In this document: piece by piece, positions 28,767 through 37,490 of the stretch
Layout of the letters: each line of letters starts with the position of its first letter
Position numbering within the stretch: position 1 is the first letter of the stretch
NCBI GenBank assembly: GCA_964235485.1
Contig: CAXSAZ010000014.1
Coordinates: forward strand, 1 to 64,000
Reading direction: 5' to 3'
DNA: 64,000 bases
From: CAHJXG01 sp964235485
Lineage (GTDB): Bacteria; Pseudomonadota; Alphaproteobacteria; Acetobacterales; Acetobacteraceae
Position numbers and translations under genes: made by a program
Notes under the pieces: model-generated
Seen by the model: the letters and a program-made list of their open reading frames with translations, nothing else
Told to the model about the DNA's origin: nothing
Databases searched by the model: none

Positions 28767-29339
28767 ATGCCGCAGCCCAGCCACGTGACGGCCCTCGAAA
28801 ACGCCGATGAGGCGGCGCTGCCAGAGGACCTGCAGCCGTATTTCCAGAGATGCCGGGACAAGCTGGGCTTCGTGCCCAACGTGCTGCGCGCCTGGCTGCT
28901 GCGCCCGGAAAAGCTGCGCAACTTCATCCGGCTGTATGACGAGCTGATGCTGGCGCCGTCCGGCCTCACCAAGCTGGAGCGCGAGATGATCGCGGTCGCG
29001 GTATCCGCGTGGAACCGCTGCTATTACTGCCTGGTGGCGCACGGGGCGGCGGTGCGCAAGCTGTCGGAGGACCCGCAGTTGGGCGAGATGCTCGCCTTCA
29101 ACTACCGCGTGGCCGACTTACCGGCCCGGCAGCGCACGATGCTGGACTTCGCGGTGCAGCTCACCGCGGCGCCCCACCTGATCAGCCAGTCCGACCGGGA
29201 CGCGCTGAGCGCGCAGGGTTTTTCAGACGCGGATATTTTCGACATTGCCGAGGTCGCCGGGTTCTTCAATTACACCAACCGGGTGGCGCACGCCGTGGAT
29301 ATGATGCCGAACGCGGAGTATCATACGCTGGGGCGTTAG
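28767..29339 (+). CDS. AhpD-like peroxidase-related protein (carboxymuconolactone decarboxylase fold)
   Basis: This 190-aa protein has the AhpD-type redox motif CYYCLVAHG with both cysteines and the downstream His, preceded by the conserved acidic helix LTKLEREMIAVAVSAWNRC. The length and the C-terminal GFSDADIFDIAEVAGFFNYTNR fit the peroxidase-related subgroup. Such proteins reduce hydroperoxides with a thiol partner or act as disulfide relays. It is the last gene of the four-gene operon, directly after the acyl-CoA synthetase, so lipid hydroperoxides are a reasonable but unproven substrate. Confidence 0.88.
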   Translation: MPQPSHVTALENADEAALPEDLQPYFQRCRDKLGFVPNVLRAWLLRPEKLRNFIRLYDELMLAPSGLTKLEREMIAVAVSAWNRCYYCLVAHGAAVRKLSEDPQLGEMLAFNYRVADLPARQRTMLDFAVQLTAAPHLISQSDRDALSAQGFSDADIFDIAEVAGFFNYTNRVAHAVDMMPNAEYHTLGR

Positions 29340-29397
29340 TGGCTCGCTTGCCTCAGCCGTGTCACCATGATGACCGATGATTTCACTTCCCCCAAGT

Positions 29398-30353
29398 TCA
29401 ACCTCGGACAGCCTGAACGATGCCGATGATGGCCTGCGCCAGTTCCTCCTGGCGCACGTCTTCTGCTCCAAGCTCCGCCTTCACCCTGGCCGCTACCCGG
29501 GCGATATCCCTCCGTATGTCGTACTCCTCGGCCTCCCCCGCGAAAGGACGAAGAAAATCCAGCCAAGCCCAAAGCGGGATGCCTGATAAAGTCTCCTGCA
29601 TTAACTCGGACTTGTATTGGTCCATGATGCCGAGCCTTGGCACCCGCCCGAAGTTGTTGCCGCTATCGCTCTCGGGAACGTCGCTGATTTTGTCGGATTT
29701 CTGTGCCGGATAGGGCATGGCGTCCGCTGGACTGGCAATGCCGATTTTGGCTGTCCTGGCCTCCCGTTTGTGCTGCCACCACCAATTGCGGTACTCCGCG
29801 ACGTAGAGCGCGCTTTCGACATACGGTTTGAACAGCCTGGGCGTGCCGCTCACTACGTTTCCCAACACCCATGGAACGATCACAAGCAAGTCCTGCGGCG
29901 CGCACGCGGACGGCGTTACCTTGTAGCGTCCGCTCGGCTCCCCCTCTTTGGAAAGCACGTACCAGCCCTTTAGCTCGATGCCCAGCAGCGGAGCAGATCG
30001 GTCGCCTCGGACCATGTTCCGCAATGTCACGTCGGGGAACCGCTGTGGAGACCGGACGAACTGGTGTGTGGGATAGCTGTCATGAGGGTCCCATGCGCCC
30101 TTCAACTCATTAAGGGCGGCGACGACCTGTTCCTCATGGACGCCCCCAAGCTGGTGTTGAAGGCATGAAGGTCGGTCGCAAGCACGCCCTCGATGTTCAG
30201 GGTGGATTTGAAGCGGGCAGGCAGCGCAAACAGCGTGTCTCTAACGGCCTGCAGCAACACAAGGTCCACTTGGTCAGCAGTCGGGGCAACCCTTTCCGGT
30301 GGCGGCACCTTGCCCGGCGTGGGTTCGTGGAGGCTGCTCTGGTTGTCCGACAT
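29398..30353 (-). pseudogene. RM locus 2: type II restriction endonuclease broken by a frameshift
   Basis: Two reading frames make one protein. The N-terminal 72 residues run from the ATG at 30351-30353 to HAFNTSLGAS. The C-terminal part, from EEQVVAALNELKGAWDP onward, continues in another frame to 29398. Adding one base at about 30136 turns CC-ATG-AG into TCC-ATT-GAG and gives a smooth LGASIEEQVVAALN join, so a single-base deletion is the simplest explanation. The C-terminal part carries a textbook PD-(D/E)XK site: FPDVTLRN then GIELKGWY. Intact length would be about 318 aa. The N-terminal fragment alone ends at a stop near 30102 and lacks the active site. It is divergent from the methyltransferase remnant. 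Confidence 0.82.
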
Positions 30354-30467
30354 GCACGACTCGGTGTTCCTTTGACTACCTGGACTCGGCGTGGGCAAGT
30401 TCACAAGAGAGATGCCCATTTGGGAAACCGAGAGCTAGAATAGAGTTGAAAGATTCGAGCGGATGGG

Positions 30468-31514
30468 ATGGGCAAACAGACAAAGCTGAAAATGGCGACG
30501 GGTGAGGAAGTCGCTCGGTTCGGCTCCGCCTCCTTGCACCATGCTGATGCCCTAACTTGTTATGATGATTGGCGGTCCCCATCCCTGATTGTTTTGGATG
30601 GGGCATACGGCTTGGGCATGTTTCCCGGCGAACCCAATGGGCCAGATGGCCTTGCTGAATGGTATGCTCCGCACGCCGCCGCCTGGGCTCACCATAGCCA
30701 GCCGGGAACCACGCTCTGGTTTTAGAACCGGGAAATAGGCTGGGCTGTCGTGCATCCCATTCTCGAATTGCATGGATGGCAATACGAGGAGCTTTCCGTT
30801 TGGGACAAAGGCATTGCCCACATTGCAGGCAACGTGAACTCGCAAACTATCCGGGGCTTGCCGGTTGTGACCGAAGTCGCCGCCCGTTACACGCGCAAGG
30901 CTACCCTCTCAACCGCCGACGGTCGCCAGCTCGGATTACAAGAATGGCTGCGAGCCGAGTGGATGCGGAGTAGCTTGCCAATGTACCAGGCCAACGCCGC
31001 TTGCGGCGTCAAGAACGCTGCCACGCGCAAATACCTGACGGCGTGTCATCTCTGGTATTTTCCACCGGGCGAAGCGGTTGCCGCAATGGCGGATTGGTGC
31101 GAGAAGAATGGAAAGCCGAATGGGGGACGCCCCTACTTCTCAATTGACGGCGTAAATCCACCTTCTCTCGCAGCTTGGGACGGCCTACGGTCGAAGTGGA
31201 ATCACGCACACGGCGTAACCAACGTCTGGCAGGAACCTGCCGTGCATGGGCCGGAACGGGTCCGCATTTCTGATGGAAGCGGTTTCCTACACGCGAATCA
31301 AAAGCCGATCGTACTTATGGAACGTATGGTCCTTGCGGCGACGGACCCTGGCGATACGGTTTGGGAACCCTTCGGCGGCCTTTGCTCGGCCTCCGTGGCG
31401 GCGGTCCGCAAGGGTCGTGTCGCTCATGCGGCGGAAACACATCCAGCCTTTTACGACGCCGCCAGCAAACGATTGGGACAGGAGACAAGCCAGCCGAAAC
31501 GGCTGGTTGCTTAA
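30468..31514 (+). pseudogene. RM locus 2: DNA methyltransferase interrupted by an amber codon
   Basis: The frame is continuous for 349 codons except for a TAG at 30723-30725 (codon 86), inside TTLWF-stop-NREIGWAVV. A Trp codon TGG at that place would restore a natural WFWN sequence, so a G-to-A nonsense change is likely. Before the stop lies a catalytic-type motif VLDGAYGLGMFP (residues 42-53). After it come WDKGIAHIAGNVN, HANQKPIVLMERM and the SAM-binding motif WEPFGGLCSAS. No functional methyltransferase can be made unless the stop is suppressed, because the SAM site is lost. It would be the partner of the frameshifted endonuclease 114 bp away on the opposite strand. GC content is lower than in the neighbours. 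Confidence 0.82.
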
Positions 31515-31679
31515 GCCTATTCCTTTTCTCCAAGCAGCTCACTCATCCCGTATTGCGTCAAAGTGGCGGCGCGCACAAGCTGGAGACAAGCACCCTCGGC
31601 GGATCAGGGACTCACGCGCCGCAGCCGCCGTCAGTTTGCCGAAGCCGTTGCTGGGGCACACCCTGAGGCAAGTAGTTCA

Positions 31680-32225
31680 CTAGAATATCGAGCTAAACAA
31701 CCCCTGCCGCTTGCGCTGGATGATCGGGGTGTCGCCGACCTCCGGCGACTGGCCCAGCGCCGCGTTCTGCCGTAGTCGGGCGCTTTCCCGCTCCGCGTCC
31801 ACCTGGGTGCCGGGCGGCGGCGGGCTTTGCCAGAACATCAGGCGGTCGGTGAAGGGCCGGCTCGGGGTGTCCAGCGCCGCCTCGTTGTCCACGCGGTTGC
31901 GGATGTCCGCCGGCGCCGGGCGGCCGGCGGCGGCGACCAGCGCTTCCTGGCCCGGCGACGCGCCGGCGTCCGGGCGGCCCAGCACGGTGTCGGGGGCCAA
32001 TGCCGCCTCCGCCTGCTCGCTTTGCGTCATCTCCTGCGGGCGGGTGGCGCCGGGCCGCGGCGGGCGCAGGGTCAGGTCGGGCGGCATCGACAGCGGCGCG
32101 CGCGTCGTGACCCGGAACTCGTCCGGGGCGTCCCGGGTCAGGCCGAAGGTACGGGTCAGCTCGTCCCCGCTGCACGCGGCGAGGCCAAGAGCCAAGGAAG
32201 TTACCAGAACAACACGAGCCTTCAT
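31680..32225 (-). CDS. DUF3035 lipoprotein
   Basis: This 181-aa protein has a signal peptide MKARVVLVTSLALGLAAC with a clear lipobox (LAAC, Cys18), so it is exported and lipidated. The mature part carries the DUF3035 pattern RDAPDEFRVTTRAPLSMPPDLTLRPPRPG, then a polar region ending QRKRQGLFSSIF. Function is unknown. It lies 10 bp downstream of lspA, the peptidase that would process its own signal peptide, an arrangement I believe is common in alphaproteobacteria. The ATG at 32223-32225 is fixed by the signal peptide. The 165 bp between it and the methyltransferase remnant show nothing recognisable. Confidence 0.88.
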   Translation of the reverse strand: MKARVVLVTSLALGLAACSGDELTRTFGLTRDAPDEFRVTTRAPLSMPPDLTLRPPRPGATRPQEMTQSEQAEAALAPDTVLGRPDAGASPGQEALVAAAGRPAPADIRNRVDNEAALDTPSRPFTDRLMFWQSPPPPGTQVDAERESARLRQNAALGQSPEVGDTPIIQRKRQGLFSSIF

Positions 32226-32235
32226 GCCGCGGCTT

Positions 32236-32733
32236 TTACTGCCGAAAGCCCGGCGCCTGCAAGCGGGTCCGCGGCCGTAGCCCGTCCAGCACCAGCACGC
32301 CCACCCCGCACACGATGGCGGCATCGGCCACGTTGAACACATACCACGACCAGCCAAAGGCATGGGCGTGCAGGAAATCCACGACGGCCCCGAAGCGCAG
32401 CCGGTCGAGGACGTTGCCCACCGCGCCCCCGCCGATGGCGCCGAGGCTCGCCGCCACCAGCGTGCTTTCTGCCCGGCGCAGCCATACCGCCAAGGCCGCC
32501 ACCACCGCCAGCGCCACGCCTGCCAGCAGCCAAGGCCCCCAAGCGCCGCTTTGGTGGAACAGGCCGAAGGTGACGCCCTGGTTCCACACCATGGTGAGGC
32601 TGAGCACCGGCAGCACCGGCACCTGGCCGCGCTCCGGCAGGCGCAGCACGTCCAGCACCCACCACTTGCTCGCCTGGTCGGCGACCAGCACCAGCAGCGC
32701 CGCGAGCAGGCCCCAGCGGACGCGCCCGGTCAT
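32236..32733 (-). CDS. lspA: Lipoprotein signal peptidase (signal peptidase II)
   Basis: This 165-aa inner-membrane aspartyl protease cleaves prolipoproteins after lipidation of the Cys. Four membrane helices are visible. The two catalytic aspartates are in GGAVGNVLDRL and YVFNVADAAI, and VADQASKWWV near the N-terminus is also conserved. The ATG at 32731-32733 overlaps the ileS stop as ATGA, so it is translated together with ileS, as in many bacteria. Likely clients encoded nearby are BamB and the DUF3035 lipoprotein. Confidence 0.95.
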   Translation of the reverse strand: MTGRVRWGLLAALLVLVADQASKWWVLDVLRLPERGQVPVLPVLSLTMVWNQGVTFGLFHQSGAWGPWLLAGVALAVVAALAVWLRRAESTLVAASLGAIGGGAVGNVLDRLRFGAVVDFLHAHAFGWSWYVFNVADAAIVCGVGVLVLDGLRPRTRLQAPGFRQ

Positions 32734-35501
32734 TCGGCCGCGGCTTGGTCGCAGGCAAGCGGGCCGACCGCGCCGGCGCAGCGGACGCAGAGCGCGGGAT
32801 GCCCGGCGGTACGCCCGACCTCCGGCAAAACGCGCCAGCAGCGCGCGCACTTATCGCCGGGCGCGCGATGCACCGCCAGCGCCTCGCCGAACCCGGCGCC
32901 GGACACGATGGCGACCTCGGCCCAGCCGTCCGCGTCCAGCAGCTTCGCGTCGGCCGTTGGCAATGTGACGGTGGCCTGCAAGGACGCGCCGATCAGCTTC
33001 TCCAGCCGCGCCGCTTCCAGCGCCGTCGTCACGGCCCCGCGCGCCTCGCGGATCTTGGCCCAACGCGCGCCCAACGCCGCGTCGTGCCACCCGGCCGGGA
33101 TGGACGGGAACGCCTGCAAATGGACGCTGCCGTCCTCCGACGGGAAGCGGGCCAGCCACGCTTCCTCCGCCGTGAAGCACAGCACGGGGGCGAGCCAGGC
33201 GGTGAGGCAGCGGTGCAGGTGGTCCAGCACCGTCCGCGCCGCCCGGCGCCGCGAACTGTCGGCGGCGTCGCAATACAGCGCATCCTTGCGCACGTCGAAG
33301 TAGAACGCGGACAGGTCGGAGGAGCAGAAGGCGTGGATCTCCGGATACACCCCGGTCCAATCGTGCGAGGCCAGCGCCCCCCGCACCCGCTGGTCCAACT
33401 CCGCCAGGCGGTGCAGCACCCAGCGTTCCAGCTCCGGCATCGCCGCCTCCGGCACGCGCTCCGCTTCCGTGAAGCCGTGCAGGCTGCCCAGGAGCCAGCG
33501 CAGGGTGTTGCGCAGGCGGCGATACAGCTCGGCCTGCTGCTTCAGGATTTCCGGCCCGATGCGCAGGTCCTCCGACACGTCGGAGTTGACGACCCACAGC
33601 CGCAGGATGTCCGCGCCGAGCTTGTCCGTGACCTCTTGCGGCGCGGTGACGTTGCCGAGCGACTTGCTCATCTTGCGCCCGTTCTCGTCCAGGACGAAGC
33701 CATGGGTCAGCACCGCCTTGAACGGCGCCCGCCCGCGGGTGCCGACCGCTTCCAGGAGGCTCGTTTGGAACCAGCCGCGGTGCTGGTCGCTGCCTTCCAA
33801 GTACAAATCCGCCGGCCACGGCCCGCCGCGGGCTTCAAGCGCAAAGGCGTGGGTGCTGCCGCTCTCGAACCACACGTCCACGATGTCCATGACCTGCTCG
33901 TAAGCGTCGGGGTCGTGGTTGCCCAGGAAGCGGCCCGGCGGCGAGCTGTACCAAGCGTCGGCGCCCTCCTGCTCAAAAGCCTCGGTGATGCGGGCCACGA
34001 CCGCCGGGTCGCGCAGCGGCTCGCCGGTGCGGCGCTCCACGAACACCGGGATCGGCACGCCCCAGGCGCGCTGCCGGCTGATGCACCAGTCGGGGCGGCC
34101 GGCGACCATGCTGGCGAGCCGGGTGCGCCCGGCTTCCGGCACGAAAGAAACGCGGGCGATCTCCTCCAGCGCCTTGGCGCGGATCGCCTCCGGGCCGTCC
34201 ATGCGGATGAACCATTGCGGGGTCGCGCGGTAGATCACCGGCGCCTTGCTGCGCCAGGAATGCGGGTAGGAATGCAGCAGCGTGCCGCGGGCCAGCAGGC
34301 CGCCCGCCGCCTCCAAGGCCGCGCCCACCGGCGCCGCCGCCTTGAACACGTGGACGCCTGCAAACAGCGGCACCCAATCCGCATAGGTCCCGTCCGGCCC
34401 CACCGCTTCCGGCACCTCGACGCCCTGGGCACGGCTCAGAAGGAAGTCCTCTTCCCCATGCGCGGGCGCGATGTGGACGAGGCCGGTGCCCTGGTCCGTC
34501 GTGACGTAGTCCGCCGCCAGCAGCGGCGCATCGTGGTCGTAGCCCTGGCCGCGCAGCGGGTGCGCGCAGGCCAGCCCGGCCAACTCCGCCCCCTTATAGA
34601 CATGCCCCACATGATGCGTCGCGATCCCCGCCGCCGCGCACACCTGTGGCAGCAAGGCGAGCGCGATCAGCAGCCGCTCGCCGGGACGGGCCAGCGATCC
34701 CTCCGCCACGCTGTCCACGTGCACCAGCGCGTAGTCGATCTCCGGCCCATAGGCCAAGGCGCGGTTGCCCGGCAGGGTCCAGACGGTCGTGGTCCAGATC
34801 ACCACCGCGGCGCCGGCCAGCGGCCCCGTGCCCAGGATGGGAAAGCGCGCGAACACCGTGTCGCTGGTGCGGTCGTGGTACTCGATCTCCGCCTCGGCCA
34901 GCGCGGTCTTCTCCACTGGACTCCACATCACCGGGCGCAGGCCGCGATACAGCGCGCCGTTCAGCAGGAACTTGCAGATTTCGCCGGCAATCGCCGCCTC
35001 CGACCCGAAATCCATCGTGGCATAGCGCCCGGCCCAGTCCCCGGTGACGCCCAGCCGCTGGAACTCCTCCGTCTGCACCGCCAGCCAGTGCGCGGAATAG
35101 CGCCGGCACTCGTCTCGGAAGTCCAGCACCGGCACCGCGTCCTTGTCGCGCCCGGACTTGCGGTATTCCTCCTCGACCTTCCACTCGATGGGTAGGCCGT
35201 GGGTGTCCCAGCCCGGGATGTAGTCCACGTTTTCGCCTGCCATCCGGTGCGCACGCATCACCACGTCCTTGAGGATGCGGTTCAGCGCGTGGCCGATGTG
35301 CAAATGGCCGTTGGAATAGATGGGGCCGTCGTGCAGCACAAAGGCCGGGCGGCCCGCCATCGCCTCCTTCGTGCGGTCCCACAGGCCGAGGCGGTTCCAG
35401 CGCGCCAAGAGGTCCGGCTCCCGCTTCGGCAGGTCGCCGCGCATGGGGAACGGCGTGGCGGGCAGGAACACGGTGGAGCGGTAGTCGGGCGTGTCGGTCA
35501 T
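32730..35501 (-). CDS. ileS: Isoleucyl-tRNA synthetase
   Basis: This 923-aa class I synthetase charges tRNA-Ile. The HIGH motif is in GHLHIGHALN (residues 68-71) and KMSKS in GRKMSKSLGN. The editing CP1 domain lies between them. The C-terminus has two Cys pairs, CARC and CVRC, forming the zinc finger found in the bacterial type. Length and motif spacing are normal. The ATG at 35499-35501 starts MTDTPDYRSTVFLP, typical of alphaproteobacteria. It lies 97 bp downstream of ribF and overlaps lspA. Confidence 0.97.
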   Translation of the reverse strand: MTDTPDYRSTVFLPATPFPMRGDLPKREPDLLARWNRLGLWDRTKEAMAGRPAFVLHDGPIYSNGHLHIGHALNRILKDVVMRAHRMAGENVDYIPGWDTHGLPIEWKVEEEYRKSGRDKDAVPVLDFRDECRRYSAHWLAVQTEEFQRLGVTGDWAGRYATMDFGSEAAIAGEICKFLLNGALYRGLRPVMWSPVEKTALAEAEIEYHDRTSDTVFARFPILGTGPLAGAAVVIWTTTVWTLPGNRALAYGPEIDYALVHVDSVAEGSLARPGERLLIALALLPQVCAAAGIATHHVGHVYKGAELAGLACAHPLRGQGYDHDAPLLAADYVTTDQGTGLVHIAPAHGEEDFLLSRAQGVEVPEAVGPDGTYADWVPLFAGVHVFKAAAPVGAALEAAGGLLARGTLLHSYPHSWRSKAPVIYRATPQWFIRMDGPEAIRAKALEEIARVSFVPEAGRTRLASMVAGRPDWCISRQRAWGVPIPVFVERRTGEPLRDPAVVARITEAFEQEGADAWYSSPPGRFLGNHDPDAYEQVMDIVDVWFESGSTHAFALEARGGPWPADLYLEGSDQHRGWFQTSLLEAVGTRGRAPFKAVLTHGFVLDENGRKMSKSLGNVTAPQEVTDKLGADILRLWVVNSDVSEDLRIGPEILKQQAELYRRLRNTLRWLLGSLHGFTEAERVPEAAMPELERWVLHRLAELDQRVRGALASHDWTGVYPEIHAFCSSDLSAFYFDVRKDALYCDAADSSRRRAARTVLDHLHRCLTAWLAPVLCFTAEEAWLARFPSEDGSVHLQAFPSIPAGWHDAALGARWAKIREARGAVTTALEAARLEKLIGASLQATVTLPTADAKLLDADGWAEVAIVSGAGFGEALAVHRAPGDKCARCWRVLPEVGRTAGHPALCVRCAGAVGPLACDQAAAE

Positions 35502-35598
35502 GGCATGGGGTCCAGGGTTCAGCGGTTTCGCGTAAGGCAGTCCCGGCGATCAGGCCGGCCCGGTAATTCGCGTCTGCAGCACTTGGACCATGGGCGGA

Positions 35599-36564
35599 CT
35601 ATGCGGAGGGTGGGCCGGCCGGGTCAAGCGCCGCCAGCATAGCGCGAGCTTGGTCCGCGTCTGCAACAATTTGGGCGCGCAGGTCGTCGAACGAGTCGAA
35701 CTTGCGCTCCGCGCGCAGGAAGTCATGCAGCGCCACCACGACCTCCTGGCCATACAGGTCGCCGTCCCAATCGAACAGGTGCGCCTCCACCCGGCTTTCC
35801 GTGCCCTCGTTCACCGTGGGGCGGCGGCCGATGTTGGCGACGCCGGGCACGATCGCGCCGTCCGGCAGAGTGACCCGCACGGCATAAACGCCGCGCGCCG
35901 GCTCCAGGTGGCGACCCAGCGGCACGTTGGCGGTGGGAAAGCCGATGGTGCGCCCGCGCTTGTCGCCGTGCGTCACCGGGCCGCGCACCGCCCAGGGCCG
36001 GCCCAGCTCCGCCGCGGCGCGCTCGGGGTAGCCGTCCTGCAGCAGGCGGCGGATGCGGGTCGAGCTGATCGGCCCCTGCGCGTCGGCCAGCGGCGGCACC
36101 ACGGTGAGGCCGATGCCCAGCGCCTCCGCCCGCGCGGCCAGATACGCGATGTCGCCGCCCCGGCGGTGCCCGAACGCGAAGTCCGGGCCGCAGGCCAGAT
36201 GCGCCGCGCCCAGGCCGCCGTGCAGCACCTCCTCCACGAACGCCTCGGCGCTCAGCCAGGAGAACGCGCGGTCGAACGGCATCTCATACACGGTCTGCAC
36301 GCCGAGCACCGCCAGCGCCGCCGCGCGCTCGGCCGGGAGCGTGAGGCGGAAGGCCGGGTCGTCGGGGCGGAACAGCTCGCGCGGGTGCGGCTCGAAGGTC
36401 AGCACGGCGAGGGGCTTGCCGGGCCGCGCGGCGTGGAGGGCGCGCAGCACGTGGGCGTGGCCCCCATGCACGCCGTCGAAGTTGCCCAGCGCCACCGCCG
36501 CGCCGCGCAGCGCGTCCGGCAGGCCGCGCCAGTCGCGGACGATCTGCAACGAAGGGGGCGGCAT
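35599..36564 (-). CDS. ribF: Bifunctional riboflavin kinase/FMN adenylyltransferase
   Basis: This 321-aa enzyme converts riboflavin to FMN and FMN to FAD. The N-terminal adenylyltransferase domain has GNFDGVHGGHAHVL and the ISSTRIRRLL motif. The C-terminal kinase domain has RTIGFPTANV and NIGRRPTVNEG. The ATG at 36562-36564 gives the usual start shortly before WRGLPDALRGAAVALGNFDG; a longer open frame to 36648 was rejected. Linkage ribF-ileS-lspA is a widely conserved order. It is divergent from the hydratase gene across 167 bp, which show no other feature. Confidence 0.95.
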   Translation of the reverse strand: MPPPSLQIVRDWRGLPDALRGAAVALGNFDGVHGGHAHVLRALHAARPGKPLAVLTFEPHPRELFRPDDPAFRLTLPAERAAALAVLGVQTVYEMPFDRAFSWLSAEAFVEEVLHGGLGAAHLACGPDFAFGHRRGGDIAYLAARAEALGIGLTVVPPLADAQGPISSTRIRRLLQDGYPERAAAELGRPWAVRGPVTHGDKRGRTIGFPTANVPLGRHLEPARGVYAVRVTLPDGAIVPGVANIGRRPTVNEGTESRVEAHLFDWDGDLYGQEVVVALHDFLRAERKFDSFDDLRAQIVADADQARAMLAALDPAGPPSA

Positions 36565-36731
36565 CAGGCGCCGCTGGCCGCTTGGCCGATGTAGGTAGGT
36601 GTGAACGCGATGCCGTCCATGCCGGGTCCCCTTCCGCGAAATGGACAAGGCATGGGCGCGGTGCGAAGGTCAAGGCATCTTGGCGGGGCCGGACTGCCCG
36701 ATGCCCGCCGCCTTCCCGGAGACGCCGTGAG

Positions 36732-37490
36732 ATGGATCGCCACCACGATGCGGCCCGCCTGCTGCTAAGCGCGCGGCGCGACCCTACGCAGAAGCTGCAC
36801 AGCCTGCCGGAAGCGATGCGCCCCAAGACCGGGGAGCAAGCCTATTTGGTCCAGCGCGCGATCATGGCGGAGTTGGGCGGGGGCATCGGCGGGTGGAAGG
36901 TCGGCTCGCCCCACCCCACGGGGCCGTTCACCTGCGCGCCGCTGCCGGCCGCCGGCGTGCAGGCCAGCCCGGGCCATGTGTCCACCGAGCACTGCACCGA
37001 CGGGGGCGTGGAAGCGGAGGTCGCGGTGACGCTGGCCCGCGACCTGCCGCCGCGCGATGCTCCCTACGGCGAGGAGGAGGTCATGGCCGCCATCGCCTCC
37101 GCCCACCCGGCCATCGAGGTGCTGCAAAGCCGCTTTGTCGATCCGGACCGGGTGGACCCGCTTTCGGCGCTGGCCGACAGCCTGGCGCATTTCGGCCTGG
37201 TCGTCGGCCCCGCCGTGGCCGAGTGGCGGTCCGTCGATTGGGCGGCCGAGGGGGTCGCGCTTCAGGTGAACGGCCAGGAAATGAAGCGGCGCACCGGCAA
37301 CCCGGGCGGCGACATGCCGCGGCTGCTGGCTTGGCTTGCGAACCACGGCGCGCGCTGGGCGGGCGGGCTGCGGGCCGGGCAGGTCGTGACGACGGGATCA
37401 TGGACCGGCAAGGACTTCGTGCCGCCCGGCGCGGAGGTGCGGATCGCCTTTGACCACGCGGGCGACGCCGCGCTGCGGTTCTCCCCGTGA
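36732..37490 (+). CDS. 2-keto-4-pentenoate hydratase-like protein (FAH superfamily)
   Basis: This 252-aa protein resembles MhpD-type 2-hydroxypenta-2,4-dienoate hydratases and related decarboxylases of aromatic catabolism. Supporting segments are GGWKVGSPHPTG, VEAEVAVTLARDL (metal-binding acidic residues), AIASAHPAIEVLQSRF and the C-terminal VVTTGSWTGKDFVPPGAEV. No other meta-cleavage genes are near, so the true substrate is open. The ATG at 36732 follows a GTGAG stretch; upstream in-frame sequence to 36582 was rejected for lack of similarity. It overlaps the SDR gene as GTGA. Confidence 0.85.
   Translation: MDRHHDAARLLLSARRDPTQKLHSLPEAMRPKTGEQAYLVQRAIMAELGGGIGGWKVGSPHPTGPFTCAPLPAAGVQASPGHVSTEHCTDGGVEAEVAVTLARDLPPRDAPYGEEEVMAAIASAHPAIEVLQSRFVDPDRVDPLSALADSLAHFGLVVGPAVAEWRSVDWAAEGVALQVNGQEMKRRTGNPGGDMPRLLAWLANHGARWAGGLRAGQVVTTGSWTGKDFVPPGAEVRIAFDHAGDAALRFSP

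Noticed and set aside
30130..30150. Programmed ribosomal frameshift in the endonuclease gene
   Set aside because: There is no slippery heptamer or following pseudoknot; a one-base deletion restoring ATT-GAG explains the join fully.
30723..30725. The amber codon as programmed readthrough or pyrrolysine in the second methyltransferase
   Set aside because: There is no sign of a pyrrolysine system or readthrough context, the fitting residue is Trp (TGG), and the partner endonuclease is also broken, so mutation is simpler.
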